From contig NZ_JACSOH010000019.1 in NCBI RefSeq assembly GCF_014349235.1, positions 1 to 64,000 on the forward strand: DNA of 64,000 nucleotides, in the 5' to 3' direction. The translations under genes and the position numbers were made by a program. Positions 8,972-17,612 of this stretch are shown piece after piece. The notes below the pieces were generated by a model, which was not told the DNA's origin, did no database searches, and saw only the letters and a program-made list of their open reading frames with translations. Origin of the DNA: Cytophaga sp. FL35. Lineage in GTDB: Bacteria; Bacteroidota; Bacteroidia; Flavobacteriales; Flavobacteriaceae. Numbering within the stretch: position 1 is the stretch's first letter; the number at the start of each line of letters is the position of its first letter.

Positions 8972-10039
8972 ATGATAGAAAAAAATTCCCTCTTACAAGT
9001 TAAAAATAAGGTCGGTAATACGGCTCAAATTGGAGGTATTGAGACTTCCGTTTTAGACAATGGCCTTGGCAGAGGTTCCCGCATTGCCTGGATCAATACC
9101 GGTACAGGGTTGCGTTACAAGGTTCTTTTGGACAGGGCTATGGATATTGCAGATGCATTTTTTAACCAGTACAGCCTTTCATGGTTAAGCCATTCCGGTG
9201 TCATGCCTGCAGACCGATTTTCTGATCAAGGTATTGGCTGGTTGCGAAATTTTGGTGGCGGATTAGTAACCACTTGTGGACTATCGCATGTAGGTGGCCC
9301 AGAAGATGATGAAAATGGACACCGGGGTGTTCATGGTCGCATCAGCAATACACCTGCAGAAATTATTGCTATTGACCAACCCGATTTAAGTGCCGGAAAA
9401 CTAGAAATGAGCATTACTGGTATAATTAGGGAAACCCAAGTTTTTGGTCCGTCTTTGGAATTAAGGCGAACTATTTCGGGTAAACTCGGTGAAGCTAAAA
9501 TTAAGGTGTCCGACGAGGTAATCAACAAAGGAAATACCATAGTCCCACACATGGTTTTATACCACATTAATTTTGGTTGGCCCATAGTGGATGAAGGAAC
9601 CCAAATTATTTGGGAAGGTACGTGGGAATCCCCAACACCGGATACGGATAAAAAAGTTTTTAAAGCGGGGAACAATTTCAAGGTTTGCCCGCCTCCCATG
9701 AAATCACACTCGGGAACAGGGGAAGATGTTGCATTTATTGATGTTACATCGGATAAGGATGGCAATTGCAAATGTGCTCTTTACAATGAAAAATTAAATC
9801 TGGCCGTAGGAGTAAGCTTCAAAAAGGAACAATTGCCATGGTTGGTCAATTGGCAACATTGGGGTGAGGGAGAATATGTTACGGCCTTGGAGCCTGCCAC
9901 ACATCCGCCTATTGGTCAAAAAAAAGCAAAACAAGATGGGAGTATAATTTATTTAGCTCCAGGAGCATCTAAAGAATATGATTTGCAAATCGAGATTTTG
10001 AAGAACAAAGAAATACAAGATTTTATTAATTCAATTTAA
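8972..10039 (+). CDS. DUF4432 family, aldose 1-epimerase-like protein
   Basis: The 355-residue product resembles the DUF4432 branch of the galactose-mutarotase-like superfamily. Motifs include VLLDRAMDIADAFF, GGGLVTTCGLSHVGG, HGRISNTPAE and NWQHWGEGEYVTALEPATH. Mutarotase-like proteins interconvert sugar anomers; the exact activity of DUF4432 members is not well established. No signal peptide is seen, so it is likely cytoplasmic. It lies 33 bases after the DUF1080 gene and 25 bases before the cupin gene, within one operon. It may process the sugar released by the keto-sugar pathway. It could also be a lyase or hydratase on the same fold. Confidence 0.85.
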   Translation: MIEKNSLLQVKNKVGNTAQIGGIETSVLDNGLGRGSRIAWINTGTGLRYKVLLDRAMDIADAFFNQYSLSWLSHSGVMPADRFSDQGIGWLRNFGGGLVTTCGLSHVGGPEDDENGHRGVHGRISNTPAEIIAIDQPDLSAGKLEMSITGIIRETQVFGPSLELRRTISGKLGEAKIKVSDEVINKGNTIVPHMVLYHINFGWPIVDEGTQIIWEGTWESPTPDTDKKVFKAGNNFKVCPPPMKSHSGTGEDVAFIDVTSDKDGNCKCALYNEKLNLAVGVSFKKEQLPWLVNWQHWGEGEYVTALEPATHPPIGQKKAKQDGSIIYLAPGASKEYDLQIEILKNKEIQDFINSI

Positions 10040-10064
10040 CTAAACCATTTAAACAAAAAATAAT

Positions 10065-11279
10065 ATGGCAACATTGGCTGAAAAAGCATTGGAACAAGGC
10101 AAGGGAATTTTGCGCTTGACGCCAACTTGGGTACCTCGATCATTTTGTGTGCCGGGAAGAAGAATAAAACTGCATCCAGACGATTATTATGTGTTGGGAG
10201 GCGAAAGAGGAGGTATAGATGAGCGCTGGTTTTCTTCCACCACTCCGGCCGAAAATGGACCTCTAACGGGAAAAAACGAAGGATTGAGCCATGTGGTCCT
10301 TGAAGATGACGGTAAGGAAGTTCAGATTTTACTAAAGGATGTTATAGATGAGCTTAAAGGAGAAATTATAGGTGATAGATTATGGGACGAATTTAAAAGT
10401 TGGCCCATGTACTCCAAATTTTTTGATAATATGGGACCCTTACCACATCATATTCACCACAATGATGAGCATGCCGCCAAAGTAGGGCAGAAAGGCAAAC
10501 CTGAAGCTTATTATTTTCCACCTCAAGTGAACAATCATGGAGGAGATTTTCCCTATACCTTTTTTGGTATAACGCCCGGTACCACTAAGGAACAGATCAA
10601 AGAATGTTTAATGAACTTTGCCAAAGGGGATAATAAGATTACCAATTATTCTTCGGCATTTAAATTGGAGCCGGGGACCGGATGGGACGTACCGCCGGGA
10701 ATGTTGCACGCACCAGGAAGTATGTGTACGTACGAGCCGCAAAAGGCATCAGACGTATTTGCCATGTACCAATCATTGGTTAATGAAGCTATAATTCCTG
10801 AGGAACTGCTTTGGAAAGGCACTCCTGAAGATAGAAAAGGAGATTACGATCAGTTAATGGAAGTAATAGACTGGGAATTGAATACAGACCCGAATATGCT
10901 AGAAACCCGTTTTATGGCTCCAATACCTGTGGAACCACTTGAAGAAATGGAAGCAAAAGGGTATATTGACAAATGGATCTGTTATCGTTCCGATGCCTTT
11001 AGTGCCAAGGAACTCACAGTACTTCCGGGGCAAACGGTTACCATTAAGGATAGCGCCTGTTACGGTATGATCATGATGCAAGGTCATGGTAAAATGGGAG
11101 AGTGGGATATAGAAACTCCTTCTTTGATCCGGTACGGCCAACTGACCCACGATGAATATTTTGTTACGGAAAAGGCTGCTAAGGAAGGTGTTACCATCAC
11201 CAACCTTAGTTCAACCGATCCCATCGTAATGTTGAAACATTTTGGACCGGAAAATCCGGATTTACAACTCAACCTATAG
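10065..11279 (+). CDS. Cupin sugar isomerase, class I mannose-6-phosphate isomerase-like
   Basis: A 404-residue cytoplasmic protein. A histidine-rich metal site, HHIHHNDEH at residues 128-136, and the downstream WDVPPGMLHAPGSM fit a cupin of the type I phosphomannose-isomerase group. A second, C-terminal cupin half (about 300-404) contains ITIKDSACYGMIMMQGHG-like strands. Family members isomerise aldose and ketose sugars using a divalent metal. It lies in the middle of the keto-sugar operon and may convert the pathway product to a fermentable sugar. The sequence does not show whether the substrate is phosphorylated. Confidence 0.72.
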   Translation: MATLAEKALEQGKGILRLTPTWVPRSFCVPGRRIKLHPDDYYVLGGERGGIDERWFSSTTPAENGPLTGKNEGLSHVVLEDDGKEVQILLKDVIDELKGEIIGDRLWDEFKSWPMYSKFFDNMGPLPHHIHHNDEHAAKVGQKGKPEAYYFPPQVNNHGGDFPYTFFGITPGTTKEQIKECLMNFAKGDNKITNYSSAFKLEPGTGWDVPPGMLHAPGSMCTYEPQKASDVFAMYQSLVNEAIIPEELLWKGTPEDRKGDYDQLMEVIDWELNTDPNMLETRFMAPIPVEPLEEMEAKGYIDKWICYRSDAFSAKELTVLPGQTVTIKDSACYGMIMMQGHGKMGEWDIETPSLIRYGQLTHDEYFVTEKAAKEGVTITNLSSTDPIVMLKHFGPENPDLQLNL

Positions 11280-11310
11280 AAAATGAATGTTGAATTCTAA
11301 AAAAGAGAAT

Positions 11311-12339
11311 ATGAATACTAATTTTCCAAAACTACATAACGCCACTTGGCCTGGAATCGTGGGGAAGGGACCCGATTCCCAGCCTGTGATTCCATTCGAC
11401 AAAATGCTTGAAATGACCGCTGCTGCGGAAGTTAATGGTAATAAGTTTGATGGGGTGGATTTAGGCCTTTTAGACCCACATATTAATATTGATATGTCTG
11501 ATGATGATATCAAAAGGCTTGCGGACAAAATAGCGGGTTACAACTTAAATGTGGGGAGTTTGGTTGCCCCAATTTGGGGCGGACCAACATTAGGTACAGA
11601 TGATGACAGAAAAACATTTGTAGAACTGGTCCGTAAAGCTTGCCACTTTGGAAAGGTTTTAAAGGACCATGGGGTTCGGCAATATGGTGTTATACGAATT
11701 GATTCTGCTTCCGGACCGGAGGACTGGTCCAAAGACCCTAAAAAAAATACCCAATTAATAGCCGAAACATTTAGGGCGGCCTGTGATGTAGCAGCCGATT
11801 ATGACGAGAAGTTAGCCGCCGAAGGAGAAATCTGCTGGGGCGGTATGCACAGTTGGAAATATATGGTAGAAACGTTGGAAGCTGTAGATAGACCAAATAT
11901 TGGTTTCCAGGCAGATATGTCACATACATTATTATACTTGTTGGGGTATAATGCACCGGAACACAGAATACTACCTGAAAATTACGATTGGTCTGATAGG
12001 GCTACCTTAAAAAAAGGACTCAAAACAGTTACAGATGCTTTAAGGCCTTGGACCATAGATTTTCATGTAGCCCAAAATGACGGAACAGTTCACGGCACTG
12101 GCTCCCATGATAAAACCGGTAGACATTGTTTGGCAACTGATCCTAACGGAAAATTGGATGTGGCCAAAGATGCCGGTTTTTGGTTAAGGGACGGTAATGG
12201 AAACCTAACCAAGAAGTTTAAACATATTTGTTGGGATGGCTGTATGTTTGATAATGAGGTAATGTATGAACAACAAACGTGGAACGATATTTTGGCCAAG
12301 TTGGTGGAAGTTCGTGATATGCACGGCTGGAGCGAATAA
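11311..12339 (+). CDS. TIM-barrel sugar isomerase/epimerase or dehydratase (AP endonuclease 2 fold)
   Basis: The start at 11311 is chosen because [15 protein letters not shown] begins like the family; an ATG at 11287 would add eight polar residues. The 342-residue product has a xylose-isomerase-like TIM barrel with likely metal ligands in [21 protein letters not shown] and [13 protein letters not shown]. Such proteins isomerise, epimerise, dehydrate or hydrate sugars and keto-sugars. In the described Bacteroides 3-keto-glycoside pathway a protein of this fold hydrates the elimination product, and this gene or the one at 13204 could fill that role. It is cytoplasmic by sequence and co-directional with tight spacing. 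Confidence 0.85.
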   Translation: MNTNFPKLHNATWPGIVGKGPDSQPVIPFDKMLEMTAAAEVNGNKFDGVDLGLLDPHINIDMSDDDIKRLADKIAGYNLNVGSLVAPIWGGPTLGTDDDRKTFVELVRKACHFGKVLKDHGVRQYGVIRIDSASGPEDWSKDPKKNTQLIAETFRAACDVAADYDEKLAAEGEICWGGMHSWKYMVETLEAVDRPNIGFQADMSHTLLYLLGYNAPEHRILPENYDWSDRATLKKGLKTVTDALRPWTIDFHVAQNDGTVHGTGSHDKTGRHCLATDPNGKLDVAKDAGFWLRDGNGNLTKKFKHICWDGCMFDNEVMYEQQTWNDILAKLVEVRDMHGWSE

Positions 12340-12376
12340 CCTATGACCACCATTTTAAACTCATACAACTCAACAA

Positions 12377-13183
12377 ATGCCTATCACAACAGTTAACGGA
12401 ATTAAATTAAACTATCAAGAAAGAGGAAAAGGTAAGCCGTTATTGCTCATCATGGGCATAACGGCAGACCATTCCGTTTGGGAAAAACATGTTTCTTTCT
12501 GGGAGCAAAACTATCGATGTATTCTATTTGACAATAGGGGGGTAGGGCTTTCGGATAAGCCCGAGGGGCCGTACACCACAGCTCAAATGGCAGATGACGG
12601 TGCTGCGCTTCTCAAATCCTTGGAAATTGAGAATGCCGCCATCGTAGGTGTATCTATGGGGGGAGCCATTGCACTGCAATTGGCTATCCGCCATCAAGAT
12701 ATGGTGAATGCCTTGGTACTTATGTGCCCTTGGGCAAGTTGCGATCGCAAGGCCGAAGCCATTTTTACCCACATGATGCATGCAAAGGCCCATTTACGTC
12801 CGGAACATTTTTCAAATTTTGTACAGACCCTCATATTTCACAAATCTACTTGGGATGATGATCAGGAATATGACGGACTCATACAAGGTCAAAAAGAAGC
12901 TGCCTTAGCAGAAATTCAGCAACCCTTACATGGTTTGGAAGGTCAGGCACATGCCTGTATCTCCCATAATGTGGTCGCGCAATTGCCAAGCATAAAAGTA
13001 CCGGCTTTAGTTATTGGAGGTAAGGAGGATCAATTCATTCCGGAGTGGATGGCCAAGGAGGTGGCCCATGGTATTTCAAAAAGTGAATTACATCTATATG
13101 AGGATGCGGGTCATGCCTTTCATTGGGAGAAGTTGGACGACTTTAACACGCGGGTGTTGAATTGGTTAAACATGAATTATTAA
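12377..13183 (+). CDS. Alpha/beta hydrolase
   Basis: A 268-residue hydrolase with the HGxx-like opening LLLIMGITADHSVW, a nucleophile elbow GVSMGGA (Ser93), an acid in GGKEDQFIP and the base in DAGHAFHWE. Fold and length are typical of small-molecule esterases, lactonases and C-C hydrolases. No signal peptide is present, so it is cytoplasmic. It lies between two TIM-barrel sugar genes with a 37-base gap upstream and a 20-base gap downstream. Ring opening of a sugar lactone or de-esterification of the glycan is a reasonable guess from context, but the substrate cannot be determined. Confidence 0.88.
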   Translation: MPITTVNGIKLNYQERGKGKPLLLIMGITADHSVWEKHVSFWEQNYRCILFDNRGVGLSDKPEGPYTTAQMADDGAALLKSLEIENAAIVGVSMGGAIALQLAIRHQDMVNALVLMCPWASCDRKAEAIFTHMMHAKAHLRPEHFSNFVQTLIFHKSTWDDDQEYDGLIQGQKEAALAEIQQPLHGLEGQAHACISHNVVAQLPSIKVPALVIGGKEDQFIPEWMAKEVAHGISKSELHLYEDAGHAFHWEKLDDFNTRVLNWLNMNY

Positions 13184-13203
13184 TTGAAAGAATGCATTAG
13201 ACA

Positions 13204-14016
13204 ATGGGAAAAATACAAATAGGTTGCGAAACATATACCTGGGCAATGTCCGGGGAGACTTATAAAAACAAACTGGAACATATTTTGGGAGTTATGTCCC
13301 AATCTGGGTTTAAAAGTATTGAGCCGGACACTGGTTTTATGAACGGTTTTACTGACCCAAAGGTTTTTAGGGAGGCTTTGGACCGAAACAATATTGAACT
13401 ATCGGTTCTATGTCATGTGGAAGATTGGAGAAACCCTAAAGAAACCGCAGAAGAAAAGCGTAACGCCGACCAGTGGATCGAGTTTATGAAATACTTTCCG
13501 GAGGCTATACTTCTTTTGGTACAAATGCCAGGTAAAGACCGAGAAAATCTAATAGAGCGCCAACAAAACCTATTGAGTTGTGTCAATGAAATAGCCAATA
13601 GGGCAGCTGGAGAAGGTATTACTTGCTCTTACCACCCTAATTCCCCAATGGGGTCCATTTACCGAACAGAAGAGGATTATAAGATTCTTTTGAACGGATT
13701 GGATAGTAAAGTAATTAAGTATACCCCGGATGTAGGGCATATGGCCAAAGGAGGTATGGATCCTTTGAAGGTGATTAAAGAGTACCGAGATATTGTGAAT
13801 TGTGTACATTACAAGGATATGTTCGAAGATGGTAAATGGGCCCAAATGGGAGAGGGGATCATTGACTTTGAAGGTATTACCAAATACTTGAAGGAGAGCA
13901 ATTTTGAAGGCTGGATCATTGTAGAAGACGAGTGCGATCGGGCCATTGTAGATCCTGATGGTGTTACAGAACAGGATGGCGTTTATATCGATAAGGTATT
14001 ACGTCCGCTACTATAA
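13204..14016 (+). CDS. TIM-barrel sugar phosphate isomerase/epimerase (IolE-like fold)
   Basis: A 270-residue protein of the AP-endonuclease-2/xylose isomerase-like group. It opens with IGCETYTWAM. Metal-site candidates are Glu in KSIEPDTGF, His in CSYHPNS, Asp/His in YTPDVGHMAKGG, His in CVHYKDMF, and Glu in IVEDECDR. The pattern is close to inosose dehydratase-like and hydroxypyruvate-isomerase-like members. With the oxidoreductase 40 bases downstream it could form an oxidise-then-eliminate/hydrate pair acting on keto-sugars. It is shorter than the first TIM-barrel gene of the operon and not obviously a recent duplicate of it. Confidence 0.85.
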   Translation: MGKIQIGCETYTWAMSGETYKNKLEHILGVMSQSGFKSIEPDTGFMNGFTDPKVFREALDRNNIELSVLCHVEDWRNPKETAEEKRNADQWIEFMKYFPEAILLLVQMPGKDRENLIERQQNLLSCVNEIANRAAGEGITCSYHPNSPMGSIYRTEEDYKILLNGLDSKVIKYTPDVGHMAKGGMDPLKVIKEYRDIVNCVHYKDMFEDGKWAQMGEGIIDFEGITKYLKESNFEGWIIVEDECDRAIVDPDGVTEQDGVYIDKVLRPLL

Positions 14017-14055
14017 CTATTAAAACTACAACTTTAAACTATAAACAGAACTATT

Positions 14056-15204
14056 ATGTCAGACAAGAAAGAACTACGTATTGCAATGATCGGTACGGGG
14101 CTCATGGCTAGAACGCATAGCAATGGTTACAACCGAATTAGAGACTTTTTCCCTGAGTTGAAATACAAGCCGGTCATGAAAGCCGTTTGCTCAAGAACGG
14201 AGGCAAAGGTAAAGGCGTTCGCCGAACAGTGGGGCTATGAATCCTATGAAACGGACTGGAGAGAAATAATCAAAAGGGATGATATTGATGCAGTGGATAT
14301 CTGTACACCCAATGATATGCATGCGGATATTGCCATTGCCGCAGCCGAGGCGGGTAAAATGGTACTTTGTGAAAAACCTTTGGCGCGTACTGTTTCGGAA
14401 GCCCAACCAATGGTAGATGCCATTGAAAAAGCAGGGGTGCCCAATACAGTTTTCTACAATTACAGGAGAATTCCTGCTGTAACCCTGATCAAGAATATTA
14501 TTGATTCCGGGAAGCTGGGAAAGATTTTTCACTACAGGGCTAATTTCCTTCAAGATTGGACCATAAGTCCCGATCTACCACAGGGAGGTGAGGCCCTTTG
14601 GCGTTTGGATGTGGATGCCGCCGGATCAGGGGTAACCGGGGATTTATTGGCACACTGTATTGATGGCGCCATGTGGTTGAACGGACCGATTAAGGATGTT
14701 TCTGCCGTTACCGAAACATTTATCAAGGAAAGGGTGCACCAAGGAACAGGAGAGAAACAAAAAGTAGGGATAGATGACGCCTGTATTTTCCATTGCCATT
14801 TTGAAAATGGCTCGCTGGGCCTTTTTGAAGCCACGCGTTATGCTAGGGGACATAAGGCTTTGTACACCTTGGAAATAAACGGGGAGCACGCTTCACTCCG
14901 ATGGGATTTACACAATATGAATTATCTAGAAATGTTCGATCATGCAGATGATGGCGTTGTAAGGGGCTGGAAGCAGATTTTGATTACGGATGGTGATCAG
15001 CCGTATATGGACCGTTGGTGGATCCCAGGTACTTCCATTGGTTATGAGCACTCTTTTGTTCATCAGGTAGCGGACTTCCTAAAGAGTCTGGAAGAAGGCA
15101 AACCTTGTGAGCCAACGTTCAAAAATGCCATGATGACCCAAAAAGTATGTGAAGCTGTCATTAACTCCGCCAACTCTAAAAGCTGGAAGGATACTGGATT
15201 ATAG
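14056..15204 (+). CDS. Gfo/Idh/MocA-family NAD(P)-dependent sugar oxidoreductase
   Basis: A 382-residue cytoplasmic oxidoreductase. The N-terminal Rossmann fold has [14 protein letters not shown]; the conserved EKP (106-108) carries the catalytic lysine; GDLLAHCID (with His200 and Asp203) is the C-terminal-domain active-site motif. Family members oxidise or reduce sugar hydroxyls, often at C3. Together with DUF1080 and the TIM-barrel proteins this is the diagnostic set of 3-keto-glycoside metabolism known from Bacteroides. It is the last gene of the operon and is followed by a strong terminator at 15234-15281. Confidence 0.93.
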   Translation: MSDKKELRIAMIGTGLMARTHSNGYNRIRDFFPELKYKPVMKAVCSRTEAKVKAFAEQWGYESYETDWREIIKRDDIDAVDICTPNDMHADIAIAAAEAGKMVLCEKPLARTVSEAQPMVDAIEKAGVPNTVFYNYRRIPAVTLIKNIIDSGKLGKIFHYRANFLQDWTISPDLPQGGEALWRLDVDAAGSGVTGDLLAHCIDGAMWLNGPIKDVSAVTETFIKERVHQGTGEKQKVGIDDACIFHCHFENGSLGLFEATRYARGHKALYTLEINGEHASLRWDLHNMNYLEMFDHADDGVVRGWKQILITDGDQPYMDRWWIPGTSIGYEHSFVHQVADFLKSLEEGKPCEPTFKNAMMTQKVCEAVINSANSKSWKDTGL

Positions 15205-15233
15205 ACTTTAGAAGCGCGTAAGGTTCGTAAACT

Positions 15234-15281
15234 AAAAATCCCGACGTAGAAATGTGGTGAACATTTCTGGTCGGGATTTTT
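15234..15281 (+). terminator. Rho-independent terminator of the keto-sugar operon
   Basis: AAAAATCCCGAC at 15234-15245 pairs with GTCGGGATTTTT ending at 15281. An inner stem, AGAAATGT with ACATTTCT, extends the hairpin. It begins 30 bases after the oxidoreductase stop. Confidence 0.88.
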
Positions 15282-15600
15282 CACTATTTAGGTGGTTGGT
15301 TGTCAGAATAACGATTGGTTTGGTCCGGTTTATATGGTGAAAAAAAGGGACAAAAAACAACATTTGTCCCCTTTACATTAAACTAACTCAAACAACTCAA
15401 AAGGGTATCACTCCTTTCGGATACTATATTACTTCAAATCCCTTGGAATACCATCCTGTACTGTACTGCTCTAAATGACTTTTTTATTTTTATCTAGTAT
15501 TAAATTTTTACGAAGAACTAGAATTTAGAATAGGTGAAATTCAATAAATAAGTAAGAGCAACCGTTATTGGATTAGCGCGTTGCCAACAACAACTTACCT
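15282..15600. other. Intergenic region with a hairpin and a partial match to the 20-base regulatory element
   Basis: No gene is seen. A hairpin at 15341-15374 pairs GGGACAAA (15347-15354) with TTTGTCCC (15363-15370), bordered by an A run and CTTT; it could be a second terminator or the end of a small RNA. On the minus strand 15451-15468 matches 15 of 18 bases of the element found at 416 and 60262. No gene in the right orientation is close, so it may be chance. No TAnnTTTG box is evident before the gene at 15601. Confidence 0.4.
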
Positions 15601-15861
15601 ATGGACAAAACCTTAAGAATTCTATTAATGCTGGCGGTGATTGGTGTGGGAATGATACTAGGAGGTATTCTTGGTTTTTTTGGCTTGTTTTGGGTGTGTG
15701 AGTATTTAGATGCCCAAGATGCAGAAAGAGCGGCATCCGGAGGAGGTTATGTAGCCGTAGGCTGGATATTTCTTTTTGTTACCATCCCTTTTGGGGCCTT
15801 ATTGGGCGGGATTTCAGGCTTTTTTGGTTTTAGATGGGTAAGTCCCAAATCCAAGAAATAA
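15601..15861 (+). CDS. Small glycine-rich two-helix membrane protein
   Basis: The 86-residue product has two hydrophobic segments (about 6-32 and 50-76) with glycine-zipper spacing and an internal near-repeat, GGILGFFGLFW and GGISGFFGFRW. It ends in the basic tail SPKSKK. No enzymatic domain is recognised. The open frame, balanced codon use and terminator just downstream (15893-15911) support a real gene. It stands alone between the keto-sugar operon and the convergent MdaB-like gene. The function is unknown. Confidence 0.65.
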   Translation: MDKTLRILLMLAVIGVGMILGGILGFFGLFWVCEYLDAQDAERAASGGGYVAVGWIFLFVTIPFGALLGGISGFFGFRWVSPKSKK

Positions 15862-15892
15862 ATTTCATATAAAACGTAAGAGGACACAAAAA

Positions 15893-15911
15893 AACCACCA
15901 ATTTGGTGGTT
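15893..15911. terminator. Bidirectional hairpin between convergent genes
   Basis: AACCACCAA and TTGGTGGTT form a near-perfect stem with A residues before it and a T/A-rich stretch after. It sits between the stop of the small membrane protein (15861) and the stop of the convergent MdaB-like gene (15917), so it can serve both strands. Confidence 0.7.
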
Positions 15912-15916
15912 ATATA

Positions 15917-16525
15917 TTATAGTAGAACCGTTTCCTCTTCAAAATGTTTCTTCAAAAACGCAGTGTACCTCTTAAGCTCTTTTGGAACATCCGCATTTTT
16001 TTCCATATCATGAAAGTGTAGCGTATCTAACCTTTCCAAACCAATAAACTGGTTCATTTTATGAAAGCCAAACAGAATACCTTGATTAACACTAGTTTGG
16101 TCAAAAAACTCTCCGTCCCAAGTAAATGCTTCTTCTGGCGCGTTCCAACTGGTAGTTACCAAATATTTTCGTCCCTGTAATCTGCCACCGGTACCGTAAT
16201 TAATTGCCGGATTGCTTCGGGTTCTTCCATCACTATCATAAATGCCTTTTTGATGACCTTCGGTAAGAATTACGTCTAAATACTCCTTAAACTTAAATGG
16301 TAATTGAAACCACCAAATGGGAGTATGAAAAATTATGAGGTCTGCCCATTTCAATTTTTCTACTTCCTCTTTGGCATTATAGGGCTCCCCAACCTCTGTA
16401 ATTTTGATTTCAAAGTTTTTAAACTTTTTAAAGTATTGAACATCAGTTTCTACAAGGGTTTTATTGAACTTACCGGGGGAGTGTGCAAAGGGAAATCCGC
16501 CGTTTATTATAAAAATTTTCTTCAT
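15917..16525 (-). CDS. mdaB: NAD(P)H-dependent flavin oxidoreductase, MdaB-like quinone reductase
   Basis: A 202-residue flavodoxin-fold protein. MKKIFIINGGFPFAHSPGKF gives the FMN/FAD phosphate-binding start, and TPIWWFQLPFKFKEYLD is the family hallmark of MdaB/NQO-type reductases. Members reduce quinones by two electrons and protect against oxidative and electrophile stress. The gene is divergent from a LysR regulator, with both -7 boxes inside the 91-base gap, so the LysR protein is its likely regulator. The product is cytoplasmic. Confidence 0.9.
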   Translation of the reverse strand: MKKIFIINGGFPFAHSPGKFNKTLVETDVQYFKKFKNFEIKITEVGEPYNAKEEVEKLKWADLIIFHTPIWWFQLPFKFKEYLDVILTEGHQKGIYDSDGRTRSNPAINYGTGGRLQGRKYLVTTSWNAPEEAFTWDGEFFDQTSVNQGILFGFHKMNQFIGLERLDTLHFHDMEKNADVPKELKRYTAFLKKHFEEETVLL

Positions 16526-16546
16526 ATCTCGTATTGTTTTAAATCA

Positions 16547-16554
16547 CAAAACTA
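16547..16554 (-). promoter_or_regulatory. -7 promoter box of the MdaB-like gene
   Basis: The minus strand reads TAGTTTTG, an exact TAnnTTTG match, 21 bases before the start codon at 16525. Confidence 0.55.
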
Positions 16555-16590
16555 TACGCTCTATTTCTATAAATAAAATAATATAAATTA

Positions 16591-16598
16591 TACCTTTG
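16591..16598 (+). promoter_or_regulatory. -7 promoter box of the LysR gene
   Basis: TACCTTTG matches TAnnTTTG and lies 18 bases before the ATG at 16617. The AT-rich spacer between the two divergent boxes (16555-16590) is the likely LysR-binding region. Confidence 0.55.
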
Positions 16599-16616
16599 TA
16601 TTATAATTATAATAGA

Positions 16617-17525
16617 ATGGTAAACTTTGAATGGTATCGGACGTTTGTAGCAATTTATGAGAACCATACGTTGACCAAAGCGGCCAAGTCCTTATTCACA
16701 TCTCAGCCAGGTGTTAGCTTACATTTGAATGCTTTGGAATCCTACGTAGGGCGAAAATTGTTTGAACGTACTTCAAGGAAAATGATTCCGACGGAGGAAG
16801 GAAAGCAACTGTACAATTTTATAACCGATCCTATTCAGAAGCTTATAAGTGCAGAGCAGCACTTTAAAAAGACATCAAAGGAGAATACCGCATCCGTGCA
16901 TATTGGTATGTGTACCGAAACTTTTCAAGCTATTCTAGAACCCGAAATAGGCCAATTTGAATTCGATCTAGTAGCCAAATTCGGTAACCATCAAGAATTG
17001 ATTAAAGACTTAAACAATGGATTGTTAGATTTGGTCATTACACCCAAAATGAACAATAAATCCACCTTGGTGGAATATGAGGCTTTTTCAAAGGAAACTA
17101 TTGTTCTGGTAGCCGGTAATCAAACAGATGTTCAAAAAATTAATAGGGTTTTGGAAACTAAGGAATTAGCATTGTTTGAAAGTGACTTAAAAAGTAAGAC
17201 TTGGTACAGTGCCTCCAATGAGATGGAACATTTTGCACGTTTCTGGTTTGACAATTTTAAAAAGCGTCCGGACTTTAAACCTAATTATATTTTGCCCAAC
17301 ATCGGTTCTATTATTAGAAGTCTAAGTGGCAATAATGGTTTGGCCGTAGTGCCGGATTTTTTGGTGGAAAAAGAGTTGTACGACAAGCGGTTAAAGCTTG
17401 TTTGGAAGGGAAACACCAAAGTGGAGAATACCCTTTATTTTGCCACAAGAAAAGATTTGCAGTTTAAAAGGGAGGTGAGCAGCATCAAGACTATCTTCAA
17501 GTTAAAAATGGGAGATAAACTCTAA
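16617..17525 (+). CDS. LysR-family transcriptional regulator
   Basis: The start at 16617 (MVNFEWYRTFVAI) is the family norm; a GTA/ATG extension from 16596 would overlap the promoter box. Residues of about 1-60 form the winged helix (TLTKAAKSLFTSQPGVSLHL, then ERTSRKMIPTEEGKQLY). The rest is the periplasmic-binding-protein-like effector domain. The product has 302 residues, a normal length. It probably controls the divergent quinone reductase in response to an electrophile or quinone, by analogy with other LysR/MdaB pairs. Confidence 0.93.
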   Translation: MVNFEWYRTFVAIYENHTLTKAAKSLFTSQPGVSLHLNALESYVGRKLFERTSRKMIPTEEGKQLYNFITDPIQKLISAEQHFKKTSKENTASVHIGMCTETFQAILEPEIGQFEFDLVAKFGNHQELIKDLNNGLLDLVITPKMNNKSTLVEYEAFSKETIVLVAGNQTDVQKINRVLETKELALFESDLKSKTWYSASNEMEHFARFWFDNFKKRPDFKPNYILPNIGSIIRSLSGNNGLAVVPDFLVEKELYDKRLKLVWKGNTKVENTLYFATRKDLQFKREVSSIKTIFKLKMGDKL

Positions 17526-17612
17526 ATACGTTTTTGCCAATATAATGGACAATATAAATTAACCTCGCATAGTGGTCACAGGACCTTGGCAGAATGCTCA
17601 AAAGACAAGTAA

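Noticed and set aside
9331-9771. A 146-codon minus-strand frame
   Set aside because: It overlaps the DUF4432 gene completely and shows shadow-type composition.
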